Of a DNA stretch of 64,000 nt, positions 1 through 9,545 are shown in pieces. Both the position numbers and the translations under genes were made by a program. Source of the stretch: Linyphia triangularis (lineage: Eukaryota > Arthropoda > Arachnida > Araneae > Linyphiidae); contig OZ021732.1 in the NCBI GenBank assembly GCA_963978545.1, positions 64,921,214 through 64,985,213 on the forward strand, written 5' to 3'. The notes below the pieces were generated by a model. The model was not told the origin of the DNA. It ran no database searches and was given only the letters and a program-made list of their open reading frames with translations. The first letter of the stretch is position 1. Each line of letters starts with the position of its first letter.

Positions 1-149
1 TTTTACATGGAACTAGATAAATTATTTTTATGAATTTCAATGATCCATTTGTTAAAACAGGGAAATAAAAGTATTGGTTTCGTAAAAAAAAAAAAAATCG
101 ATTTTTGCTTTTCTTCATGTTTTGGGATGTGCTCTGAGTTAAAAAAAAT

Positions 150-235
150 GGTCTAGAACAATGTCGGTGTACGTCCGTAGACCTAGTAAGCATAACTCCC
201 GAACAGATTGATCTACGATATTCTATTTTGGGTCG
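150..235 (+). repeat. Dispersed repeat, copy 1
   Basis: This segment shares a block with 11074-11140 in the same orientation. The common core is GCATAACTCCCGAACA, followed by a TTGAyCTACGATATTC-like stretch. Weaker similarity seems to continue downstream in both copies, with TTACCTTATTTG here and AAATAAGGTAG there, so the two are probably decayed copies of one longer mobile element. Its class cannot be decided from these fragments. Confidence 0.5.
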
Positions 236-674
236 CACTCATCAAATAAGCATTTTACCTTATTTGTAAAAGTATTACTTTCCCCACTAGTTGCATAAAT
301 AACTATTTCCTATGACATTTTTTTTTCAATTGGATCGGCTTAAATTAGAACTTCTCAATAGTCAAAAACTTCTCAAATCTATTGGTATCTCTTTGTTAAT
401 GTATTATATTTTGCTGTGAAAAATATGTGATACATTTTTGTAAATTATTTGAGAATTTCCGATTAGTTTGGTATGTGAACGAAACAAGTAACTTAAAATG
501 AATGACTGGTGTTTGATCTAACATTTTAATTTTTAGTCTTTATTTTTGATGTTGACATTTTCAATTTTTTTAATTTTTTTTTATTAAACTTTTATCATTT
601 TAAATAAGATACTCATTTCATAATACATGCTAAAAAGTTTTTAAAGTTGTTTCATTGACTTTGACTTCAGGGCC

Positions 675-770
675 AAAAAATTAATTATTATAACTATTAT
701 AAGAAGTCAACGGATTTTCGGGGAATCGGTTGACTTCTTATAATATATAGTTACAATAATTAATAATTTT
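675..770. repeat. Long imperfect hairpin
   Basis: An inverted repeat has arms at about 675-711 and 729-770. The inner stem AAGAAGTCAAC / GTTGACTTCTT is perfect. The outer stem pairs AATTATTATAACTATTAT-like sequence with small bulges. The loop is about 17 bp and contains TTTTCGGGGAAT. It could be a small foldback element or the structured end of an older repeat. There is no coding potential. Confidence 0.6.
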
Positions 771-1345
771 TTTTTCTTTTTGTCGCTTTCCATGTGCCAC
801 CTACGTGGGAAGACTGCTTCTTCCTCTCGTTTTTTATTTCTGGGAACACCTTTAGATTAGATACGAATCAAGTTTCTTAATAAGTAAAAATCCTTTGCAC
901 GAAATAAGAAAACAATTTGTGATTAGTTGAAACGCACTTCGAATTCTTCCACCTCTTTTTATTTTACACTACAACACTTAGATTAAGTTCAATTGGATTA
1001 CAGTAAGTGGGTTAATTAGTTCCTCCAAGTCAAATAGAAACGTGTGTAAAAGAGGCCTTTTAGTGACAGCCCTAAAACTTGATAGAATGCATTGCTATCG
1101 ATATCGAAATCTATTTGCTAAGTTTCAGCTCGAATGGATAAAGCTAGGCAAGTGGATTAATATGTCGTTATCATTTTCTCAGATTCGTAAGCCACACACA
1201 AAACCAAACAAAATCGAAGTTAGGATTTAGAAATACAACATACAAAATTCAAAGAAAATTGTTTCCCCAATGAAAATAAAATTAAAAAATAGGCCATATT
1301 CTAAATGAACAACCGAATTCTAAAAATAGATATCAATTAAGTGGG

Positions 1346-1462
1346 ATCCGGACAACTCATCCCCCGGACAACTCGACCCCGGTCATCTCGACCCCGGACA
1401 TCTCATCCCCCGGACAACTCACCACAGGACATCTCGCCACCGGACAAGTCACCCCCAAAGAA
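1346..1462 (+). repeat. Left terminal minisatellite of the MULE
   Basis: About seven degenerate units of 15-18 bp follow the pattern CCGGACAACTCAyCCC, with variants GGACATCTC and GGTCATCTC. The same units occur in reverse complement at 9110-9170, so they mark both ends of the element. Repeated termini of this sort are candidate transposase-binding arrays, but that is inference. Confidence 0.75.
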
Positions 1463-1559
1463 AGGGGGGGAACGTTAGGGAGGTGCATAGTTGAATAGTG
1501 GAACTTGCGTACATATTTAAGAAGGCACAACCACAACATAGTAGATGCCTTGCCCCGAC

Positions 1560-2935
1560 TCCCCACCACCACTGTTGATGTCGAAAATATATAGACACTT
1601 CGTACATTTGGTACGGGAAGACTGATGCATGTGTAAGATGAATGTCAGGCACGGATCTAGAGATATATATTGGGGAGGAGAAGGGGGGGGGCGTATTGCT
1701 TATATGTGAGGAAGGTTTTTATTAATATTTTTAATAACTAATGGAGTATGGTCTAATAAATATGGAATTATTATATTTCGGGGATTTTTTTTTGTTTTGA
1801 CGTAGATGAAGACATTTTATAGAATCGAGAATATATAGACATGAGTGAGTTATAACATTTCGTAAATCTGATATGATGCAAAGCAAGTTGATGTATGTGT
1901 AAGATGATTGTCAGGCGCGGATCTAGAGAGATATAGTAGGTGAGGGGTGCGTATTGCGTACATATGGGGTAAGTTTTTATTAATATTTTTTATTACTAAT
2001 GAGAAATTAAATTATGGAATTTTTATATTTCGAATTTATTTTCCTTTTTGACGCAGATGAAAAGACATTTTATAGTATCGAGAATATATAGACGCATCGT
2101 ATATTAGATAGGATAAAGGGTAAGAGTGATGTGTCAGATTACTGTCATGCGTGGATCTAGAGAGGCGAGGGTTCGTATTGCGTACGTATGGTCAAACTTT
2201 TTATTAATATCTTTAATAAGTAATAAGTTATTAAAATATGGAATTTTTATATTTCGGATGTTTTTTTTTTTCTTTTTTTTTTTCTTTTTTGGAGTAGAGA
2301 TATTTCTTTTTGACGAAAGAGATTTAATAGTATCGAGAATATATAGACATTTCGAATATAAGACATGATGCAGGGTAAGACTGATGTGTCAGATAATTGT
2401 CAGGCGCGGATCTAGAGATATATATTAGGAGACGCGGGGATGCGCGTTGTGTACATATGGGGAAAGTTTTTATTAATATCTTTAATAAGTAATGAGTTAT
2501 TAAAATATGGAGTTTTTATACTTCGATTTTATTTTTTTCCCCTTTTTGACGTAGATGAAAGAAAATAGTATCGAGAATATATAAACACTTCGTATATATT
2601 TGATATGATGCCAGATAAGACTGATGTATGTGTCAGATGATTGTAAGGCGAGGATCTAGAGGTATATTTTAGGAGAGGCGGGTTCGTGTTGAGTACATGT
2701 GTGGAAACTTTTTATTAATATCTTTTATAAGTAATTAGTTATTAAAATATGGAGTTTTTGTATTTCGGAGTTTTTTCCTTCTTTTTTTTATGTGGATGAA
2801 AAGACATTTAATAGTATCGAAAATATATGGACATGAGTTTGTTATGCCACTTCGAATATTTCATATAGACAATACTGATGTATGTTTAAGATTATGTGCA
2901 CACTATGACCAGGCAAGAATCTAGGGAGGTTTTAT
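1560..2935 (+). repeat. Left-arm tandem array, ~235-265 bp units
   Basis: About five to six units are marked by GGATCTAG at 1653, 1919, 2153, 2408 and 2652, with a decayed copy near 2915. Spacings are about 266, 234, 255, 244 and 265 bp. Within each unit recur TATCGAGAATATATAGAC, a run of T, TTTTTATTAATAT and TGTCAGrCGCGGATCTAG. The right arm carries inverted copies. Confidence 0.85.
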
Positions 2936-2984
2936 TAAAAGGAATATGCGAATTGATCACATGTAGCGTACATTAAAAGTTAAG

Positions 2985-3532
2985 AGGGGTCGGAAGGCAA
3001 TTTTTTTTTCGGAACCCATTTTGAAGTTTTTAGCACATCACAATATTTGAAATGTTATCTACAAAATAGTTTAACTTGGTGGGCAATGCGCACATCCGAA
3101 GTATTTTCAAATATTTTTTTGAAACACCGTCTGCTATGTACTTTAAACGCTGTTTTCTCAAAATGCTGTTTTTTCATACCAATGTACCTTTTTCTCAGGA
3201 TCTACTCGATATTTTGCTTTGAAATTTTTTTTCCTCGTACATATTGTATTTTTACACAAACAGACATATGCTTTTACAGAAATGTTGATTAGATTTAAAA
3301 AAAAAAATCCTAACCATGTTGGGTTTTTTGGGAAAATTTATTAAAAAATTACAAAACATCATAAATCCTAAACAAAACTTTTTTTTGTTTTACAAGAGGA
3401 TATCTTAGTCTATGTCAAAGTGTTTTAATATTGGCTGTACAAAATCTTAAGCTGATGCTACGAGTAATTCTGAGTAAAGGTACATAAAAAAGGCCTTTTT
3501 AAGATGGACTCGATAAAGCCTTCCGACCCCCA
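2985..3532. mobile_element. 548 bp MITE inserted in the left MULE arm
   Basis: The ends are inverted: GGGGTCGGAAGGC on the left and GCCTTCCGACCCC on the right. TTAAG flanks both sides (2980-2984 and 3533-3537), so the target duplication is TTAAG or TTAA. The mirror position in the right arm, around 5810-5826, reads straight through without the insert, which gives an internal empty site. No transposase is encoded. A TTAA duplication would fit a piggyBac-type MITE, but the family is not certain. Confidence 0.8.
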
Positions 3533-3537
3533 TTAAG

Positions 3538-3861
3538 AACATTTAGAAATGGTGTAGCAGTAACGTACACGTCTATCATCGATTTTAAAGTAGAAATTGC
3601 ATAACGCCTAAGAGATTCAATCATGAGGCTAATTGCATGCTAGGCACACAATGTTGTTAATAAAAGCTTTGAAAGTTTCATCATTGACGACATTTTCTCG
3701 CCAACGTGGTATGTTGACAAAATTATAAATTGTTTTTGGTATTCGGCGACATGATTTAAAATCGCAATGAGGAAAGGTTACTGCGTTTTCATACTATAGC
3801 GAGATATGGAATATTTATCCAGTTTCATTTCAACCCTTTCAATTCCTTCGGTTTTTAGCTT
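3538..3861 (+). repeat. Inner left arm of the MULE
   Basis: This block matches the reverse complement of about 5510-5830. Shared marks include CTATAGTATGAAAACGCAGT on the right strand (about 5565-5585) and its complement near 3776-3802, and the cCAACGTGGkTATGTTGAC block. No ORF is evident. Confidence 0.75.
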
Positions 3862-3902
3862 AGTTGATGGCTGTATTGTTAGCGATCTGGCAATGCATGC
3901 CA
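3862..3902 (+). repeat. SINE head fragment in the left arm
   Basis: The sequence GATGGCTGTATTGTTAGC, followed by GATCTGGCAATGCATGCC, matches the tRNA-like head of the SINE at 5331-5510 (reverse strand) and of the copy at 14425-14610. Similarity stops at about 3902, so only the 5' end of the SINE remains here. It sits at the mirror position of the SINE in the right arm. Confidence 0.7.
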
Positions 3903-4010
3903 AGTATCCACATCAGTATAATATAAGCAAATTTAATAAAATGCAATATAAATGAACCTCATAAATTGTCCTTTTTAAAGATATATATTTTTTAATTTTT
4001 CAGATTTTGA

Positions 4011-4733
4011 TTGAAGAATGTAGTGCGAGGGATCTCAAAATTCATTTTGGATTTTGAATATGCTGCAATGGCAGCTCTACGAAATGTCTTTGGAGCTGTC
4101 CAATTCCGCTTCTTTCACTTGTGTCAAAGCACATGGAGGAAAATTCAATCCCTTGGACTGGTGGCCCATTACAAAAGGGATAATTCCTTTCGGAAATTCT
4201 GCGGCCAGTTGAATGGATTAGCCTTTCTTCCAGTGGCAGAAGTAAAAGTTGGGATTGAAGCCCTTCGAAGAACTGCTCCCTTGGAGGCTGTAGATCTTGT
4301 GGAATATTTCAATGCCACATATGTTTCCGGGGAGTTTCGCAGGGTTGGCTCGAATAATTTCACAAATAGGATGGTCCTACGGAGATTCCCCCCACGCTTC
4401 CCTCCAGATATGTGGAATGTCCGTGAGGCAACTGTAAACGGGGCGGACCGAACCAACAATCTGACTGAATGGTTCAACAATAGATTCAGATTGTTGGTAT
4501 CCGAGGACCATCCAAGCATTTGGAAACTAATTTTAGCCCTTCAATCGGAATTGGCTGCAGATTGCTACAGGCAGGAACAGGCTGCTAATGGAAACCCACC
4601 AAAAAAAAGACGGAAAAGATGCTTCATTGAAATGCAGGAATTATGCGAACAACACAGAACCAATTCTATAACAATGAGAGATTTCCTTTCTCGTGTGGGA
4701 AAGTTTACATTAAAAAATGTATCACAACACTAA
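4011..4733 (+). pseudogene. MULE transposase, C-terminal part (truncated)
   Basis: The 240-codon open stretch resembles the catalytic and C-terminal part of animal Mutator-like transposases, which cut and reinsert the element at its inverted ends. Visible marks are an LDFE block with D14, which would be a catalytic Asp; FH at residues 35-36 in the VQFRFFHLCQS segment; and a W135-N136 then R148-T-N-N block followed by E153 and W154, typical of the family's last acidic residue. A basic PPKKRRKR tract lies at 197-204. The frame opens with TTG and the first ATG is codon 20. A TGA stands directly upstream at 4008-4010, just after a possible splice acceptor ending at 4003. The N-terminal half, including any FLYWCH or DNA-binding region and the first catalytic Asp, is not found nearby. 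I infer a 3'-exon remnant of a formerly active element. Confidence 0.8.
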
Positions 4734-5330
4734 AATATTAAATGCTTTTTTTTGTTAAGATTTGTTTTGTTATATGTTTTCTTAAGTTGTTAATATTTTT
4801 TTAAATCTTAACTTTAAAAATTCCCCTTTTATAATCAATAATCACCTTTCATATTTCAAAAAATATTTCATAGGTAAAAACCCAAATTTCAAATCTGTTT
4901 AATATAACAATAAAGATATAAATACACTTCCATTTGAAAATCAATCTTTTTGTTTATATCCTCATTTAAATTTCTAGATAAAATAGCCTTTTCTCACATT
5001 TTCATAAAGTAACCATGAAAAAATAAAAAATAATAAAATTTACCATTTAGAAATTAATTTCTTAACCAATTTATATAATTGAGGATCAAATCATTTGCAA
5101 AATTATGGAGACTACTATAAATAATGATTCATAATACTGAAATAAATTAAAAACTTCCTTAATATATGTTCTACAGTTATTTATATTTCAAGAAACTAAT
5201 AGTTAGAAGGGAAAAAAAAGGAAATATATCTTTGCAGTTAATATTGATTGAGTACTTAACTACTGATATTAATTTAGTGTTAGTGTAATCTGAGGAAAGA
5301 GAGAGAAAAAAAAATGAAAAAAAATAGGAG
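4734..5330. other. Transposon interior downstream of the transposase remnant
   Basis: AT-rich DNA with possible polyadenylation signals such as AATAAA near 4910. No further coding similarity is seen. It separates the transposase remnant from the SINE at the inner end of the right arm. Confidence 0.5.
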
Positions 5331-5510
5331 GTTGGTTTGCACGCTTAATGACCTATTGTTATGCACAATGACGGCTCATCAAGCGAGAGCTACAGCTTAA
5401 CAAGGAGTCCGAGCCACAAACAGCATATGTGTCTAACCTGTGATTCGAACCTCGAACCCGGCAACTTCGGCATGCAAGGCCAGAACGCTAACAACACAGC
5501 CATTAACTAA
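5331..5510 (-). mobile_element. tRNA-derived SINE in the right MULE arm
   Basis: On the minus strand the copy starts with a tRNA-like head (ATGGCTGTGTTGTTAGCG, box A-like). A box B-like GGTTCGAATC follows about 40 bp later. The body contains TTAAGCTGTAG, GCCGTCATTGTGCATAA and ATAGGTCATT, and the end is AAACCAACC. The same order occurs in 14425-14610 on the plus strand, so this is a family. Its location at the inner edge of the right arm, with its head also in the left arm, shows that the SINE is now part of the composite transposon. Confidence 0.8.
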
Positions 5511-6870
5511 GCTAAAAATAGAAGGAATTGAAAGCGTTGAAATGAAAATGGCTAAATATTCTCGCTATAGTATGAAAACGCAGTAACCTTTCCTTTTTAC
5601 GATTTTAAGTCATGTCGTCGAAAACAATTTATAATTTTGTCAACATACCCACGTTGGCGAGAAAACGTCGTCGACGGTAAAAATTTCAAAGCTCTTATTG
5701 ACCATGTTGTGTGCCTAGCATTCAAATAGTCTCACGATTGAATCCCATTGGCGTTATGCAATATCTACTTTAAAGTCGATGATAGGCTTGTGAGTTAGTG
5801 CATCTCCATTTCTTAACTTATACTGTACGCTACATGTGAGCAACTCGCATATTCCTCCCAATAAAACCTCCTTAGATCCTTGCCTGGTTGTAGTGTACAC
5901 ATAATCTAAAACACACGACACTTTTGCCTATAACAAATATTCGAAGTGTCATAACTCACTTATTTGTATATATTCTCGATACTATCAAATCTCTTTCGTC
6001 AAAAAGAAACGTCTATATGTCAAGAAAGAAAAAGAAAAAAAAATCCGAAGTATAACAATTCCATATTTTAATAACTTATTAAAGATATTAATAAAAACGT
6101 TCACCATATGTACGCAACACGCACCCCCGCCTCTCCTAATATATATCTCTAGATCCGCGCCTGACAACTATCTGACACATCACTCTTACCTTGCATCATG
6201 TCTTATATTTGAAATGTCTATATATTCTCGATACTATTAAATCTCTTTCGTCAAAAAGAAATGTCTCTACGCCAAAAAAGAAAAGAAAAAAATCCGAAAT
6301 ATAACAATTCCATATTTTAATTACTTATTAAAGATAAGAACTTTCACCATATGTACGCAACACGCACCCCCGCCTCTCTAGATCCGCTCCTGACAGTCAC
6401 ATGTGAGACATCAATCTTACCCTTTATCCTATCTGATGATGTGTCTATATATTCTCGATACTATTAAATCTCCTTTCATCTAAGTCAAGAAAAGAAAGGG
6501 GGAAAAAAAAATCCGGAATATACAAATTCCATACTTTATTAACTTATAACTTATTAAAGATATTAATAAAAACTTTCTCCCTATGTAACACGCACCTCCG
6601 TCTCTCCTAATATATATCTCTAGATCCGCGCCTGACAACCATCTGACACATCAGTCTTACCCTGCATCATATTAAATATACGAAATGTCTATATATTCTC
6701 GATACTACTACATCTCTTTCGTCAAAAAGAAACATCTCTACGCCAAGAAGAAGAAAAAAAAGAAAAAAAAAATCCGAAGTATAACAATTCCATATTTTAA
6801 TAACTCATATATTATTAAAAATATTAATACCTTGAACTAACATTAATTTAATCAAGACTGTAATAAAATA
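5511..6870 (-). repeat. Right arm of the MULE, proximal part with ~235 bp units
   Basis: This is the mirror image of the left arm. Inverted units are marked by CTAGATCC at 6149, 6378 and 6620 (spacing about 229 and 242 bp) and recurring GTCTATATATTCTCGATACT. The array is cut by the pogo-like insertion at 6871. It has fewer units than the left array. Apart from the arm sequence no gene is present; short ORFs here are by-products of the repeat. Confidence 0.8.
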
Positions 6871-8062
6871 GGGTGATACGCCAGTAATTGACCACATGCC
6901 AGTAGTTGACCAAAATGACACAAAAAGGAAGTAAACAAGAATTGTTGTGTTGGTATTCTAATTTTTATTGGTTAAAATATATCCAATAACTAATGAAAGC
7001 CAATGCCAAAAGTTATAGGGGTAACCAAGCTTCCAATTGGATGATAAAAATTAACAAACACAAAGGTATGTCACAGGGTCTCATATGAGTGACTGACACT
7101 ATTAGTGAAGGGTGGTTTAGCTTCTCTTTGATTTTTTAGCATCAACATGAATAATTCCTAAATGGTTTAATACAAATAATGTATGTAGATCATTTATGTT
7201 GGTTTTATATTAATATACAAGTAGTTTTTCTTTAAACTAATAAACAAATTATGAAAAACAGATGGTCAATTACTGATCAGGCTAAGTGTTATATTTTTAG
7301 TAATTGACCAAAATGGTCAACTACTAAATTTTTATTTACTTGCATATTTTCTGGGAAAAAACAAAGTGATAACAAAGGTTTATGCTTTTATTGCAATCTT
7401 CACTTACTATTTGTCCAGAAAAATTGATTTTTTCAGTAATTGACCATTGTAGTTAATTTGTGTCGATAAGGGTGTTAAGTATTAGTTTTTCAACTTTAGA
7501 ATACAAAAGAAAGTCATTTTTAAACTCTAAGATGGATTTTCTTATTGCATGTGTACATTAGATCATTTTTAAATATACTAGGCTTACTTTCTTAACATAA
7601 TTTTTTTTTTAAAAGTCAAGAAATGGTCAAAAGTCAATTTTAAGTATACTTCCACTTTACCCTACACAAATATTATGTAGGTTACTTACAATTTTTATTT
7701 AAACTAACACTCTGGTACATAAAATGTCTGTCAGAATTTTATAAATTGTTTTATTTCTTGAAAAATTCAAAAAATCCGATCAAATGGTCTGTTGACAGAG
7801 AAAAGCATTGGTCAAAGATAAGGCGGAAAATTTACAGATCACTAACACCCTTGTAAATATCAAAATTACTTTTCACACCTTAATTGAATAAGATATATAT
7901 TTAGTAATATTTTTTAATATGAACAGGAAAAAATTAAAGTAGAAAATTAACTTAAATATTGATAAGAAATTGAGTTAAATAAATCATTAAGGAAGTTTTT
8001 TTTATAGGTTTAAGCATATACCTAGGCTATAAGAATTCTGAAATCATTAAAATTAAACACTC

Positions 8063-8301
8063 ATGGAAGGGAAGAAATCCTTTCTCAAGTACACCGAAGA
8101 GGTTTTGAAATCTACGCTTTTTCAAGAGAAAATATTAGGAAAATAAGAGAAACTGCCAGAAAATACAACATTCCTCATTCTACGTTGATTAATAAGCTAA
8201 GAGGGAAAACCCCAGAATTTAGAAAAATGGGCCCTCAACAATTCTTACACCCTCAGAAGAAACTCTTCTATGTAATTGGATAAATGCCAATGTAAGAAAA
8301 T
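8063..8301 (+). pseudogene. Pogo-type transposase N-terminal HTH remnant (frameshifted)
   Basis: Three frames together read like the start of a pogo/Tigger transposase. One gives FLKYTEEVLKS, the next gives RKIRETARKYNIPHSTLINK followed by LRGKTPEF, and a third gives LTPSEETLLCNWI. The central RETARKYNIPxSTLxxKLRG pattern is the Psq-type helix-turn-helix that binds the element's TIRs, and the last block resembles the start of the following CENP-B-like helical domain. At least two frameshifts separate the pieces and a stop ends each frame, so no functional protein is made. The rest of the transposase is missing. Confidence 0.7.
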
Positions 8302-8680
8302 GATTTCCATTAGAAAAAAGGATGATTTTGAAACTATTCAAGAAATAATATCCTCTATATTCGATTCTTTTCATCTAAATTTATTCAGAATTGAAAGTAT
8401 AGGATTATATAATCTTTTCTATATTATTTTGATTTGCTTGTTTAATTTTTTGAATAAAATACGCATTATTACCTACCAGTAAAACTAACTTTGATAACTA
8501 AAGTTTATAAAACCATCATACTATATTTTACACTGATGTTCCTGTATTTTCATGGATTAAAATTGATTATATTTATTTTTACTTTCTTTTTTTAATTCAT
8601 TTAATAGTTAATTTATGAATATTAGAGCATTTTATAACAGAATTTAACAATTAACTTTTGGTTTTATTCTGGAAATGGAA

Positions 8681-8745
8681 GTGGTCAATTACTAGCATGG
8701 CTGTGGTCAATTACTAGCATGGCTGTGGTCAATTACTGGCAAAAT
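8681..8745 (+). repeat. Three 22 bp units with GGTCAATTACT
   Basis: Units start at 8681, 8703 and 8725, each GTGGTCAATTACTrGCAwrG-like. They lie about 200 bp inside the right end of the pogo-like element. Similar sites occur near 6882, 6903, 7264, 7300 and 7435 and in the right TIR. They may be transposase-binding sites; this is inference from repetition and position. Confidence 0.75.
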
Positions 8746-8942
8746 TGCCTTTGGTAAGAAATTCTGATGATATTTTAAATTGTAAAAAGGACTGGAACAC
8801 CATGTTAATTTATTATTGAGCTTCATTAATCAATTGATATTTTGGGAAATTTTCATAACATTCCGTTAATAATTTTTTAAGAAAAAAAATTAAATGTGTA
8901 GAAACTTGCACTAACTGGTCAATTACTGGTAGGTTCACCCTA

Positions 8943-9172
8943 TTTCGTTAATATTTGAATAACACCAACAATGTTCAGCAGGGAGGAGGGGTTAAAAGAT
9001 AACTTCAATGCTGTGCCTTCTTGAATACGTACGCAAGTCCCACCATTCAGCTTCGACAGTTCCTCGTAAGAAAATCGTTTTCCCCCTAACAACACCCTCG
9101 ATCCGCGCTTTCTTGGTGGTGACTTGTCCGGTGGCGAGATGTCCTGTGGTGAGATGTCCGAGTTGTCCAGCA
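8943..9172 (-). repeat. Right terminus of the MULE beyond the pogo insertion
   Basis: The segment 9009-9050 (CTGTGCCTTCTTGAATACGT) matches the inverted left arm near 1500-1530. The end at 9110-9170 has inverted minisatellite units GAGTTGTCC, GAGATGTCC and GACTTGTCCGG. Short ORFs on both strands here are repeat by-products. Confidence 0.75.
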
Positions 9173-9404
9173 AAGTATTTAAAAGTAAATGGTTGAGAAC
9201 AAAACCGGAACAAAAAGTAAGCCAAAGTATTTTAATGATATAGTGCAATAAATGTACCTTCTAACCAATCTTCAATAATTCAAGACAACAGGTGCCTGCA
9301 TTTACCAGACAGTTACAAGGAAGGTTGACTAAGTCTGCTTTAAACAAAACAAAAAAAATGTATATATATAAAAAAATAGCAAATATCCAGAAAATCACTG
9401 GAAA

Positions 9405-9545
9405 ATCCGAAAATCGCCAAAAAAAAGTGGAAATTCGCCAGAATAATTTTTTTAAATCGCCAAAAAATCGCCAATCGCCAAACCCTCAAAACCTATCGCC
9501 AAACGCCTTCAAAAATCGCCAAATTGGCGAAAAATCGCCAGACCT
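9405..9545 (+). repeat. TCGCCA-rich irregular repeat
   Basis: About eight copies of an AAATCGCCAAA-like word lie in 140 bp with irregular spacing, and one stands in inverted form (TTGGCGA) near the end. It gives a Lys/Asn/Arg-rich open frame as an artefact. It resembles a decayed microsatellite or subterminal repeat of an unrecognised element. Confidence 0.6.

Larger units (their letters stand above)
1..1340. other. Gene-free AT-rich flank
   Basis: No convincing coding region is visible. The stretch holds a dispersed repeat (about 150-235) and a long hairpin (675-770), both listed separately. The rest is AT-rich sequence with short A and T runs and nothing I recognise. Confidence 0.6.
6871..8940 (+). 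mobile_element. Pogo/Tigger-like element, 2070 bp, defective
   Basis: The ends are GGGTGATACGCCAGTAATTG and, inverted, CAATTACTGGTAGGTTCACCC minus its first base. TA flanks both sides (6869-6870 and 8941-8942), the target site of the Tc1/mariner/pogo superfamily. The motif GTAATTGACC / GGTCAATTAC recurs many times inside, including three 22 bp tandem units at 8681-8745. A short pogo-type helix-turn-helix remnant lies at 8063-8300. The catalytic DDE/D domain was not found, so the copy cannot move by itself. It is younger than the MULE arm it interrupts. Confidence 0.85.
1342..9172 (+). mobile_element. Composite MULE-type DNA transposon with long inverted arms
   Basis: The left part (1342-3905) and right part (5331-9172) are largely mirror images. 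Both begin with a minisatellite whose first shared block is GGACAACTC (1350 on the left, ending 9168 on the right). Next come matching sequence containing GTACGCAAG, several ~240 bp tandem units, and an inner block shared between 3538-3905 and 5440-5830. The centre carries the C-terminal part of a MULE transposase (4011-4733). A 548 bp MITE interrupts the left arm and a pogo-like element the right arm. Long TIRs with subterminal repeats around a MULE transposase are typical of Mutator-like elements. I could not find the usual 9 bp target duplication, so both ends are accurate only to about 10 bp. The transposase N-terminal half is missing, so this copy is defective. Confidence 0.75.

Noticed and set aside
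1357..1572. ORF with repeated MSGVEMTGVELSGG-like residues
   Set aside because: It arises from the terminal minisatellite and is not a gene.
4169..4519. 116-codon minus-strand ORF
   Set aside because: It is the shadow of the MULE transposase remnant on the plus strand.
5440..5510. Functional tRNA gene on the minus strand
   Set aside because: Box A- and B-like words are present, but the acceptor and anticodon stems do not form a proper cloverleaf and the sequence continues into the SINE body.
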